Positions 42,601 to 50,106 of a stretch of DNA of 64,000 nucleotides are shown here, one piece after another (position 1 is the first letter of the stretch; the number at the start of each line of letters is the position of its first letter). Under the pieces are notes generated by a model, which did no database searches, was not told where the DNA came from, and saw nothing but the letters and a program-made list of their open reading frames with translations. The stretch covers positions 930,001-994,000 of the forward strand of contig CBDBIW010000015.1 of NCBI GenBank assembly GCA_965206015.1, written 5' to 3'. The stretch comes from JAJCYL01 sp965206015 (lineage in GTDB: Bacteria; Bacteroidota; Bacteroidia; Cytophagales; Cyclobacteriaceae). The position numbers were made by a program, and so were the translations under genes.

Positions 42601-42673
42601 AGAATTTAAATGCTAAGTTTCAAAAACGAATTTATTTAAGTGATAAAAAAAATCGAGCGATTTTGAATCCATT

Positions 42674-43069
42674 TTATATTATTTGCGTTTTCGAGAAGCA
42701 CAACTTACTTTTAAATACCTTTACTTCCTCTTCACGCTGGCGTAGTGGATATCTCCTGATGGCTGGAAGCACCGCGGAGGTTATCCACCGGATAAACTTC
42801 TTCGCTTCAGGCTTTCTGCTCTTGCTCTCAAAAATCATCTGGTATAAGCCTGACTCACTCACTATTAGCACTGCTTCCCTGCCTCCGCTTCCAGCCATAT
42901 CTATTGAATCGAACCCCTTTTCTGAAGGATCTAATTCTTTTGTTGCATCGTATACATTAACCACATCAAGGGCATAGCATAGGTCTTTGGCCACAAACCA
43001 CGGCTCACCGGCCACATACAGCATCCGCAGTCCGCCAAAATCTTCGTGTTTTAATAGCTCAGTATTCAT
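42674..43069 (-). CDS. BRO-N domain antirepressor-like protein (phage-derived)
   Basis: 131 residues. LYVAGEPWFVAKDLCYALDV, VSESGLYQMIFESKSRKPEA and KKFIRWITSAVLPAIRR are hallmark BRO-N/antirepressor segments, a DNA-binding domain common in phages. The usual C-terminal domain is absent, and the last 15 residues (VKVFKSKLCFSKTQII) look like read-through into sequence belonging to the opposite-strand ART-like gene. So the gene is probably 3'-truncated. Its start overlaps the preceding small phage gene by 11 nt. Confidence 0.8.
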   Translation of the reverse strand: MNTELLKHEDFGGLRMLYVAGEPWFVAKDLCYALDVVNVYDATKELDPSEKGFDSIDMAGSGGREAVLIVSESGLYQMIFESKSRKPEAKKFIRWITSAVLPAIRRYPLRQREEEVKVFKSKLCFSKTQII

Positions 43070-43247
43070 GACTCTTGTCTTGCTTTAGTTCCAACTCCTT
43101 AAAGGCAATGGCCGTGGCGCGTATCTCCTGAGCCAGTTCCGAATTGCGGTGAAAGCGCAGTGCCAGATAGATGTTTTCTCGGGTGCAGTTTGGAAAAGCC
43201 GCTTTAAGATCCTGCAATACCGGACGAGAAACATGTATTTGCGGTAA
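43059..43247 (-). pseudogene. Small phage protein fragment, N-terminus lost
   Basis: The minus strand reads LPQIHVSRPVLQDLKAAFPN, TRENIYLALRFHRNSELAQE and IRATAIAFKELELKQDKSHEY. This is like small phage-encoded proteins found next to BRO genes in Bacteroidota. No start codon precedes LPQIHV before the sequence runs into the repressor fragment at 43250, so its beginning was removed. Confidence 0.5.
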
Positions 43248-43252
43248 ATGAT

Positions 43253-43534
43253 GTGAAAGACGGGTATACTTATATTATTGTAGAAGACACAGACGGGGTG
43301 CTTTGCAAGCGGCTCTATCGCCTGGGTGAAGACTGGCAGATTGTCTCTGATAATCCCATCCACAGACCCTACAATAGAAAAAGCAGCCGGATCATTGCCT
43401 TTTTCAAAGCTTTTTGTCGCTGGTCGTACGATTTTAGAAACTACCACGATGACGTACGGGCAGATATCCAGCAGCTCAAAACCGACATTCAGCAGCTAAA
43501 AACCGACATTCAGCAGCTCAAAGGCAAAAGATAA
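43253..43534 (+). pseudogene. C-terminal part of an S24/LexA-like phage repressor
   Basis: GYTYIIVEDTDGVLCKRLYR, GEDWQIVSDNP and the following strands are the C-terminal peptidase-like domain of S24 repressors: G-Y..IIV, KRL with a catalytic-type Lys, SDNP. The helix-turn-helix N-terminus and the Ser region are missing. The tail carries three copies of a seven-residue unit DIQQLKT/KG encoded by a 21-bp tandem repeat (43463-43525), a short coiled coil. The intact gene would have been divergent from the small phage gene; the joint region is deleted. Confidence 0.65.
43463..43525. repeat. 21-bp tandem repeat, three copies
   Basis: Units begin gatatccagcag and gacattcagcag, with a few substitutions, and encode heptads DIQQLKT at the end of the repressor fragment. 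Confidence 0.85.
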
Positions 43535-44478
43535 AACAAATTGTACAGGTTTCTCCTGAGTCTATTTTAGATAGTTTTAATTTAACTATCTGATAATCAG
43601 TATTTTAAATTAAATACTCATTCAATACTCGGGGGAAGTTATCGGAGGAATACCATTCAAAAGGGGGAAGTTCGGGCGTTTTATCTCCGTTTTTTGGCGT
43701 TTTAAGTCCAAAAAAGGGCAATGGTTGTTCCTTTATCACGTGATTTTCTCATGAAAGTGAACAACCATTTGAACAACCAATAAGAACAACCAATCCAAAA
43801 AACGGGAATTTTTGTATGTCGTTTCCAGGTAAGAAAATAGTAAGGCTATGAGGCTTTTTTCAGGGCATCATCATAGCCATATTGGCCGATAAGAAAGGTA
43901 TTTTTAGCCTTTAGAGGGTATTTTTAGACGTTTTTAGGGTAGAAGTGGTAATTAAGAGGTACTTATTAAGCAAGCACGTTTATAAAGCGGTAGTGGAGTG
44001 ATACTAAAATGATACTTTTCGGTAAAAATGCACAATTCGTTTTTTTAATGGAAGGTCATCGTGTTTGCTTAAAAATCGCCCTTTATTAGTGTTTAAAAGC
44101 TGTTTTTAGCCCTTTTTGGCTTTGCCCTTTTTATGTACTATTTGTTTTAGGGGGGGTAGTACCTGGTAAAAGAGTTTTTGAAACAGGCACATAATCTATG
44201 AACATTAATTTCAGAGGGACAGGCTGCTGTCTGACGGTTCTAATCAGCAGATTGCCGAATATGGCCCCGTCTATATTGCTAAACTTACAAAATGGAGAAA
44301 GCGACCCCCCCCCCTTAAAATCAATTTTCAGCAAGACAAACTGATTAGTGCCCAATTGAAATACCTGAAACTGAGAACCTACCACGAAAAAGTTAAGGCA
44401 GAATTATATTATGCCTCTGGTACGATGATTCTGAATGTTAATACTTTGTGAGCTGAATGAAAGTGAGCTGTAACAGCG
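43535..44478. other. Gene-free 1-kb phage-remnant stretch with iterated motifs
   Basis: No intact gene. Three direct copies of gaacaacca and one inverted copy are at 43722-43792 (see separate entry). Repeated gtatttttag words occur at about 43897-43930. Around 44190-44450 the plus strand gives coding-like pieces (LLSDGSNQQIAEYGPVYIA; LISAQLKYLKLRTYHEKVKA) broken by a run of ten C, probably a decayed gene that could not be identified. Confidence 0.4.
43722..43792. repeat. Iterated GAACAACCA motifs
   Basis: gaacaacca at 43759-43767, 43771-43779 and 43784-43792 (12-13-nt spacing, about one helical turn) and the inverted tggttgttc at 43722-43730. The arrangement resembles operator or iteron clusters for a phage or plasmid DNA-binding protein. 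Confidence 0.55.
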
Positions 44479-44509
44479 TTGCATATCTCACCCCCTTCAC
44501 ATAATTTTG
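44479..44509 (+). promoter_or_regulatory. glyA promoter
   Basis: TTG at 44479-44481 and TAATTTTG at 44502-44509 with 20-nt spacing fit the Bacteroidota consensus; the glyA ATG is 23 nt further on. Confidence 0.6.
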
Positions 44510-44532
44510 GCCTCCTATTTTAAGCCCGCCCT

Positions 44533-45804
44533 ATGCAAAGAGATACAAAGATTTTTGACCTGATCAAAAAAGAAGGAGACCGCCAGGAATTTGGCATTGA
44601 ACTTATTGCTTCCGAGAATTTTGTTTCACCGCAGGTGATGGAAGCAGTGGGTACATGCCTGACAAATAAATATGCGGAAGGACTTCCCGGGAAGAGATAT
44701 TACGGAGGGTGTGAAGTTGTTGATATGATTGAGCAGGAAGCTATAGATAGAGCGAAAGAATTGTTCGGAGTAAACTGGGCAAATGTTCAGCCGCATTCTG
44801 GTGCGCAAGCGAACGCTGCGGTAATGTTGGCTGTACTTAAGACTGGTGATACTATTCTCGGGTTTGATTTATATCATGGCGGACACTTAACTCATGGATC
44901 CTCAGTGAATTTCTCTGGAAAATTGTATAGGCCGACCTTTTATGGAGTAGAAGAAGAAACAGGCCAGATAGATTGGGACAAGTTGGAAAAGACAGCAATG
45001 AGAGAAAAACCCAAATTGATTATTACTGGTGCCTCAGCTTACAGTCGGGAATGGAATTATAAAAAACTAAGAGAAGTTGCGGATCAGGCTGGAGCCTTGC
45101 TAATGGCTGACATTGCCCATCCGGCGGGCCTAATTGCCCGTGGGCTATTGGACGACCCATTGGAATATTGTCATTTTGCAACTACAACGACTCATAAGAC
45201 TTTAAGAGGACCCAGGGGTGGAATGATTATGATGAGAGAAGATTTCGAAAACCCTTTTGGTCTCAAAAATCCTAAAGGAGAGCTTCGAATGATGTCAGCG
45301 TTGTTAGATTCCGGTGTTTTCCCCGGAACCCAGGGAGGCCCATTGGAACATGTAATTGCCGCAAAAGCGATTGCATTTGGCGAAGCCCTTACTGATGAGT
45401 TCATGGATTATGTTTTACAGGTAAAAAAGAACGCCCAGATAATGGCTAAGGCCTTTATGGACCGGGGCTATAAAGTCATTTCAGGAGGCACAGACAATCA
45501 CATGATGCTGATCGACCTGCGGCCGAAAAATCTGACAGGCAAAATTGCTGAAAATACATTGGTGAAGGCTGATATTACCATCAATAAAAATATGGTACCC
45601 TTTGATGACAAGTCACCTTTCGTAACTTCGGGAATGCGAGTTGGTACAGCAGCTGTAACAACTCGAGGGATGAAAGAGCCTGAAATGGAAAAGATCGTCG
45701 AATTGATCGATGATGTACTGATATATCATGAAAACGAGGGCAAAATTGCCGTAGTCAAAAAAGAGATTAATTCATGGATGAAGACTTTTCCCCTGTACCA
45801 GTAG
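44533..45804 (+). CDS. glyA: Serine hydroxymethyltransferase
   Basis: 423-residue PLP enzyme interconverting serine and glycine with transfer of a one-carbon unit to tetrahydrofolate. ELIASENFVSPQVMEA, YAEGLPGKRYYGGCE and QPHSGAQAN are conserved. The PLP-lysine lies in TTTTHKTLRGPRGG (about 225-238). Length is normal. It leads a glyA-tatC-rpiB operon; its end overlaps the tatC start by 31 nt. Cytoplasmic. Confidence 0.97.
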   Translation: MQRDTKIFDLIKKEGDRQEFGIELIASENFVSPQVMEAVGTCLTNKYAEGLPGKRYYGGCEVVDMIEQEAIDRAKELFGVNWANVQPHSGAQANAAVMLAVLKTGDTILGFDLYHGGHLTHGSSVNFSGKLYRPTFYGVEEETGQIDWDKLEKTAMREKPKLIITGASAYSREWNYKKLREVADQAGALLMADIAHPAGLIARGLLDDPLEYCHFATTTTHKTLRGPRGGMIMMREDFENPFGLKNPKGELRMMSALLDSGVFPGTQGGPLEHVIAAKAIAFGEALTDEFMDYVLQVKKNAQIMAKAFMDRGYKVISGGTDNHMMLIDLRPKNLTGKIAENTLVKADITINKNMVPFDDKSPFVTSGMRVGTAAVTTRGMKEPEMEKIVELIDDVLIYHENEGKIAVVKKEINSWMKTFPLYQ

Positions 45805-46637
45805 AGTCACCGGAACCTGAAGAAAGCCCAGTTGAAAAGGAAATGTCTTTTCTGGATCATCTGGAAGAACTAAGATGGCACCTGATAAGATCCTTTAGTG
45901 CCATTGGTGTTTTTAGTATTGCGGCATTCGTATCTAAGACTTTAGTTTTTCATACCATCATTCTTGGGCCATCCAGGCCTGATTTCTGGACTTATAAAAT
46001 GTTATGTAAGCTTGGTGAGGCTTTGGGCTCTCCAGCCATTTGTATAGAAGCCCTACCTTTCATTATCCAGAGTAGACAGATGACTGGGCAGTTTACCATG
46101 CACATTACATCTTCATTTGTGATTGGTTTGATACTTACTTTTCCCTATGCTTTTTGGGAAATATGGAGATTCGTAAAGCCTGGTTTATATCCAAAGGAAA
46201 GATCTGCGGCACGTGGAGCTACCTTTTATGTAAGCATGTTATTCATTACCGGTGTATTGTTTGGGTATTTTATAATGACCCCAATTTCAGTCAATTTCCT
46301 GGCTTCTTATAGTTTGGACCCTAGTATCGCCAATGAATTCGACATTATTTCGTATGTATCCACAGTCACTACACTGGTACTGGCCAGTGGTATATTATTT
46401 CAAATGCCGGTGGTAACGTATTTTTTGACTACTGCTGGATTGATAAGCACTTCACTCATGAAGCAATACCGCAAACATGCGCTTGTAATTATCTTAATAT
46501 TAGGAGCTATGCTGACTCCTCCCGATCCTTTTAGTCAAATTCTGATTGCCTTGCCTTTAATAGGTCTTTATCAGGTTAGTATATGGATTGCCGCCATGGT
46601 GGCTCGCAAAGGTGAGGAGGCACTTCAAGAAACGTAA
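45774..46637 (+). CDS. tatC: Twin-arginine translocase subunit TatC
   Basis: 287-residue inner-membrane protein, six membrane segments, core of the folded-protein export translocase. MSFLDHLEELRWHLIRS is the diagnostic N-terminal motif, followed by periplasmic loop 1 and FPYAFWEIWRFVKPGLYPKER, then the Pro-containing TPPDPFSQ segment near the end. An acidic extension of 23 residues precedes the core, so the start could also be the ATG at 45843. The 45774 start overlaps glyA by 31 nt. No tatA is in the window. Confidence 0.95.
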   Translation: MDEDFSPVPVESPEPEESPVEKEMSFLDHLEELRWHLIRSFSAIGVFSIAAFVSKTLVFHTIILGPSRPDFWTYKMLCKLGEALGSPAICIEALPFIIQSRQMTGQFTMHITSSFVIGLILTFPYAFWEIWRFVKPGLYPKERSAARGATFYVSMLFITGVLFGYFIMTPISVNFLASYSLDPSIANEFDIISYVSTVTTLVLASGILFQMPVVTYFLTTAGLISTSLMKQYRKHALVIILILGAMLTPPDPFSQILIALPLIGLYQVSIWIAAMVARKGEEALQET

Positions 46638-46639
46638 TT

Positions 46640-47074
46640 ATGAAAAAAATAATTCCAATTGGCGGAGATCACGCCGGATTTTCATGTAAGATAGAATTGA
46701 TAAAACACTTGGAGGCATCTGGTTATGAGATTAAGGATTTTGGTACTTATTCTGAAGAATCAACCGATTACCCTGATTATGCTCATCCGCTGTCCACTGC
46801 CGTAGAGAATGGTGAATACGACTTAGGGGTTCTGGTTTGCGGAAGTGGTAATGGTGTGTGTATGAGTGCCAATAAGCATCAGGGAATCCGAGCGGCACTG
46901 GTTTGGAATGAAGAATTGGCATCACTTTCCAGAGAACACAATGACGCCAATGTCGTTTGCATCCCCGCAAGGTTTGTCTCAGTTGAAGAGGCCATTAAAA
47001 TGGTCGATAAATTTTTAGCCACTGACTTTGAAGGTGGCAGGCACCAAAAAAGAGTAAATAAGATTAGCTGCTAA
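46640..47074 (+). CDS. rpiB: Ribose-5-phosphate isomerase B
   Basis: 144-residue RpiB/LacAB-type isomerase of the pentose phosphate pathway. GGDHAGFSCK at the start, the catalytic Cys in LVCGSGNGVCMSANK (about 69-83), and ARFVSVEEAIKMVDKFL near the end are diagnostic. It begins 2 nt after tatC and is the last gene of the operon. Confidence 0.95.
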   Translation: MKKIIPIGGDHAGFSCKIELIKHLEASGYEIKDFGTYSEESTDYPDYAHPLSTAVENGEYDLGVLVCGSGNGVCMSANKHQGIRAALVWNEELASLSREHNDANVVCIPARFVSVEEAIKMVDKFLATDFEGGRHQKRVNKISC

Positions 47075-47098
47075 ATCCGACTTATCCGACTTAAAATC

Positions 47099-47973
47099 CT
47101 AGCCGGCGTGAGTGAGAATCTCCCTGACATTCTTTTTGATCTTTACAGCAATGTTATCCGTAGGTAAATCATTGATGTCTCTTCCAAAAGGCTCTTCGAT
47201 TTCCTCGGAGATCAGTTCAATGCTGACGAGAATGTAAAAAGCTAGGAAGACAATCCCTACTGTCCAGTAGCCGAACGCTTGAATCATGGCAAAAGGCAAG
47301 GTGATATTAAAAATGAATAAGAATTTCTTGATATACATGCTATAACTGTATGGAAGGGGTGTGGTTTTAATCCTTTCGCAAGCTCCCATGACATCAACCA
47401 ACCCTTTTATTTCACTATCCAGAATGAAGAGTTCGTGGCCATTGATTTTGTCATTTTTATACTTGGCTAAACCCAATCGTACATCAGGGTGGCAATCATA
47501 TTGGGCCGATGTTCACTTTGGATGATCAGTTTTTCCTCGTTTTCATTATCAAAATCCAGCTCTTCCATTAAGACACCCTCCCTAAGCATTTCCTTGGCAG
47601 AAAAAACAAAGTTGGGTATCATATTCCGGAAATATTGCCCGGTTTCTTTGTCATCGGGAAAGATGCCACGGATTTTCATGGCCAAAGCTCTGGAGTCATT
47701 TACAAGCTTACCCCATTGTTTCCTGCCTTCCCACCAGCGATCATAGGCGGTGTTGGTCCTTAGAACCGGGAAGAGACCAGGTACAATACCCAAGAGTGAA
47801 TGGAAAGTTCCAGTGCCCTCTAACTCGAAATGAAAATAGTCGAGAATGAAATAGCAAAAGACAGTGGTATAGATCACCATGAACAACAGTAGCGGGAAGA
47901 GTGATTTGATCACATATCTGCTGTAGACATCGAATATCAGGGAAAACCACGATTTTGGATTATAATCAATCAT
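47099..47973 (-). pseudogene. Bestrophin-family chloride/bicarbonate channel, split by a frameshift
   Basis: The N-terminal half (47973-47467) has PKSWFSLIFDVYSRYVIKSL, GIVPGLFPVLRTNTAYDRWWEGRKQWG and SRALAMKIRGIF, the bestrophin/UPF0187 signature. The frame stops at YDWV. The second frame (47476-47099) continues AKYKNDKINGHELFILDSEI, CERIKTTPLPYSYSMYIKKF and EPFGRDINDLP. One base near 47470 separates the two halves. The complete protein of about 290 residues would form a pentameric anion channel. It is either a recent pseudogene or a sequencing error. Confidence 0.8.
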
Positions 47974-48053
47974 TACCGAATCCCGTTTAAGTAAGAATAG
48001 TAAAATTAAGTCAATATCAAGTTGAATCCACGCTAAGACGATATTGATCCATT

Positions 48054-48542
48054 CTAAAATTTAGAGCTTCGTTTCTCCATGAGCACAGTATCACGCCACG
48101 TGTCACCGAGTTTCCCGACCTTTTCACGAAGACCAATTTTTCTAAAACCACATTTTGTGTGCAGTCCCACACTCTGTTCATTTTCGGGAAACGTTGCGGC
48201 GTTCAAAGTCCATATCCCATTCTCTTCTGAGGATTCTATAACTTTCAGAAGTAGAGCCTTGCCAATTCCCTGACCCCTATAATCACCTCCAATATAAGCA
48301 CTAACCTCGGCTACACCTCCATAAGCACATCGGTCAGAGACCGGAGACAAGGCAACCCACCCAGCAACGTCATCGCCCGATAGAGCGACCCATCTGCTGT
48401 GGCTCAAATGCGACGCGTTCCATTTTTCCCAGCTGGGTGATGACGTTTCAAAAGTTGCCTGTCCGGTTGCAATTCCTTCCAGATATATTCTTTCAACATC
48501 TGACCAGTGGTCCGAATCCATGGGGATGATAGTAATAGCCAT
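48054..48542 (-). CDS. GNAT N-acetyltransferase, phosphinothricin/arsinothricin type
   Basis: 162 residues from the ATG at 48542 (a GTG two codons upstream is also possible). The start IIPMDSDHWSDVERIYLEGI and the segment ATFETSSPSWEKW are typical of the Pat/MddA subgroup. The acetyl-CoA loop is YRGQGIGKALL, and FRKIGLREKVGKLGDTWRD is the usual end. It follows arsR and a DUF6428 gene (23-nt gap). ArsN1 enzymes of this subgroup, encoded in ars operons, acetylate the arsenical arsinothricin, which makes that role plausible. Methionine sulfoximine or phosphinothricin are alternatives. Confidence 0.85.
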   Translation of the reverse strand: MAITIIPMDSDHWSDVERIYLEGIATGQATFETSSPSWEKWNASHLSHSRWVALSGDDVAGWVALSPVSDRCAYGGVAEVSAYIGGDYRGQGIGKALLLKVIESSEENGIWTLNAATFPENEQSVGLHTKCGFRKIGLREKVGKLGDTWRDTVLMEKRSSKF

Positions 48543-48565
48543 GTCCACTTATTTTTTGACTGATG

Positions 48566-49003
48566 TTAGCAACAACTTAGTTCTCCTGCCAAACGTGGCT
48601 TGCAAACGGTTGGTCGAACGTAAAGTTGTACCGATATTTTGTCTTCATCCAGGTCGATAGCCTCCACCGAAAAATTTGAAGTTCGAATTTCATCATTTCC
48701 AAATTCGAAGAAAATATCCGTTTCACCAACCATGGGAGTCATTTCATGAACTTTGCTGAAAACAGACAATGCCTTTTTTGCTGTCCAGGGTTTTCTCAGT
48801 TCTTCATTCTTTGGGGCCCACAATTGTACAATAGTCTGTTTGTAACTATCTGGATTGCCCCCGCAATCAACCGAATCAATGGTTACATTCTTTACTTCCG
48901 TAATGTGATAAGTATCAGGAACAAACCTTCCTTTTTCATATTCAAAAGTTAATCCAGCTTCTGGATTGCCTTCTAGCAATGTTAAAAATTCTTTAGTTTT
49001 CAT
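48566..49003 (-). CDS. DUF6428 family protein
   Basis: 145 residues, soluble. MKTKEFLTLLEGNPEAGLTF, YHITEVKNVTIDSVDCGGNP and VQLYVRPTVCKPR match DUF6428, a small Bacteroidota family commonly found right after arsR genes. Cys residues lie in DCGG, VCKP and the C-terminal SCC and could bind As(III) or another soft metal (inference). It sits between arsR and the GNAT gene, with a candidate ArsR site in its leader. Confidence 0.8.
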   Translation of the reverse strand: MKTKEFLTLLEGNPEAGLTFEYEKGRFVPDTYHITEVKNVTIDSVDCGGNPDSYKQTIVQLWAPKNEELRKPWTAKKALSVFSKVHEMTPMVGETDIFFEFGNDEIRTSNFSVEAIDLDEDKISVQLYVRPTVCKPRLAGELSCC

Positions 49004-49012
49004 TTTTTCTTA

Positions 49013-49028
49013 ATTGTAATATTGCGAT
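49013..49028. promoter_or_regulatory. Second candidate ArsR operator, before the DUF6428 gene
   Basis: attgtaatattgcgat is an imperfect 16-bp palindrome with the same outer pattern as the palindrome upstream of arsR. It lies 10 nt before the DUF6428 start. Confidence 0.45.
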
Positions 49029-49045
49029 AAATATATTTAAATTTT

Positions 49046-49315
49046 TTAGCAGCAAGAATTAGAAACTTCTGAGAACAGACCTGTGAAAAGCTCCTCAATC
49101 TCTTTCCACGCTTGGTCATCAATATAGTAGCAGGTACTTGGACCTTCAATGGTTCCCTTAACTAATCCCGCTGATTTTAATTCTTTTAAATGTTGTGAAA
49201 TCGTAGACTGGGAAAGGGGCAGTTCATCAACAATGTCTCCGCAAACGCAGGCATTTCTTCTGATCAATGTTTCGATGATCGCAATGCGTGCCGGGTGCCC
49301 AAGAGCTTTAGCCAT
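49046..49315 (-). CDS. arsR: ArsR-family metalloregulator
   Basis: Winged-helix repressor; 89 residues from ATG 49315. ALGHPARIAIIETLI is the family start. ACVCGDIVDEL carries a Cys-x-Cys in the alpha-3 position used by As(III)/Sb(III)-sensing ArsR proteins, and LPLSQSTISQHLKELKSAGL is the recognition region. A C-terminal SNSCC adds thiols. The frame is open further upstream with family-like residues (GLSKSYKFNERQNKF) but has no ATG, GTG or TTG. The protein may therefore be shortened, or start at a rare codon. A perfect palindrome at 49371-49386 probably serves autoregulation. Confidence 0.85.
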   Translation of the reverse strand: MAKALGHPARIAIIETLIRRNACVCGDIVDELPLSQSTISQHLKELKSAGLVKGTIEGPSTCYYIDDQAWKEIEELFTGLFSEVSNSCC

Positions 49316-49370
49316 GGAAGCAAACTTGTTTTGCCTTTCATTAAACTTGTATGATTTACTTAAACCAATT

Positions 49371-49386
49371 ATCGTAATAATACGAT
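49371..49386. promoter_or_regulatory. Candidate ArsR operator
   Basis: atcgtaataatacgat is a 6-bp inverted repeat with a 4-nt spacer (perfect arms), 56 nt upstream of the arsR ATG. Similar to the imperfect site at 49013-49028. Confidence 0.5.
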
Positions 49387-49440
49387 GAATTTTTTAAAAG
49401 GTTGAAATTTTGCTAAAAAAATTATTGGATGACCTGAATG

Positions 49441-49994
49441 TTAAAAGAGAGGTTCCTTGAAAAACAACTCAGCGACTGTAAAAGAGATGACTGATATAAC
49501 AAATCCGAACATGAAGACCGTATAGGAAATCCTAAGGTATTTATATTTGGTACCCAACACGCTGCCGAAAAAATAGAAGATCAGTCTTTTTTTGTTATCA
49601 ATGTCTGCTAGCGTGAACGTACCTCTTGGGATATTGGGGCGTGTGGCAAGAGCTGCAAAAACAATGGTTACTAAACAGACCACTGTCAAAATAACTGTAG
49701 GAATGATCACGTGTGGAAACTCTTTCAATTTTCTGAACAATACGGACACAAGAATTGATAAAATAATTGAATTGATGGAAATCATGATATTGGCCTTATG
49801 ATCAGCCAGCAAGTATTGCAATCTCAAACTCGTCCCTGGCCAAGCCGTCGTTGAATCCAGTAACCGAAATAGCCCCTACGACATCATTAGGTATGATCCA
49901 GGTTATGGTAGGTCAAAGCTTTCGGCAGTTTTTTACTTAGGATTTCCTCGGCATACTGCTTAGCTTCAACAATAATTTCACTTGCTTTACTCAT
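49441..49994 (-). pseudogene. HD-domain plus Pycsar-effector-type (DUF5706) transmembrane protein, gutted
   Basis: The start at 49994 gives MSKASEIIVEAKQYAEEILS and LPKALTYHNLDHT, the first helix and HD-metal box of an HD phosphohydrolase, then a stop. Further on the same strand the TM part reads RLQYLLADHKANIMISINSI and later KYKYLRISYTVFMFGFVI, the DUF5706/PycTM module found in Pycsar effectors and in HD fusions. Nearly the whole HD domain and a stretch between the last two TM segments are missing. Intact relatives have about 400 residues. It is not accompanied by a cyclase, so an anti-phage role for the ancestor is uncertain. Confidence 0.65.
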
Positions 49995-50106
49995 GTGCCG
50001 TTCCTTGCCAGTGAAATCAAGTAATACAGGCTAATTTTTATTTAACAATTGGTATTAGAATTTAGTATATACTAAAAAAACAATATTTGATAAATGATAC
50101 GGGGAT

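Noticed and set aside
42663..42977. 104-codon plus-strand frame opposite the BRO gene
   Set aside because: Most of it is a shadow of the conserved BRO-N frame. Only the first few residues (NPFYIICVFE) may belong to the split ART-like gene.
43085..43447. 120-codon minus-strand frame over the repressor fragment
   Set aside because: It runs antisense to the S24-like frame (43253-43534), its composition is poor in acidic residues and it matches no family pattern. Only the part read in another frame (43059-43247) looks coding.
44131..44385. 84-codon minus-strand frame with runs of G/C
   Set aside because: Composition is dominated by homopolymers and no family pattern is seen; the opposite strand looks more like decayed coding sequence.
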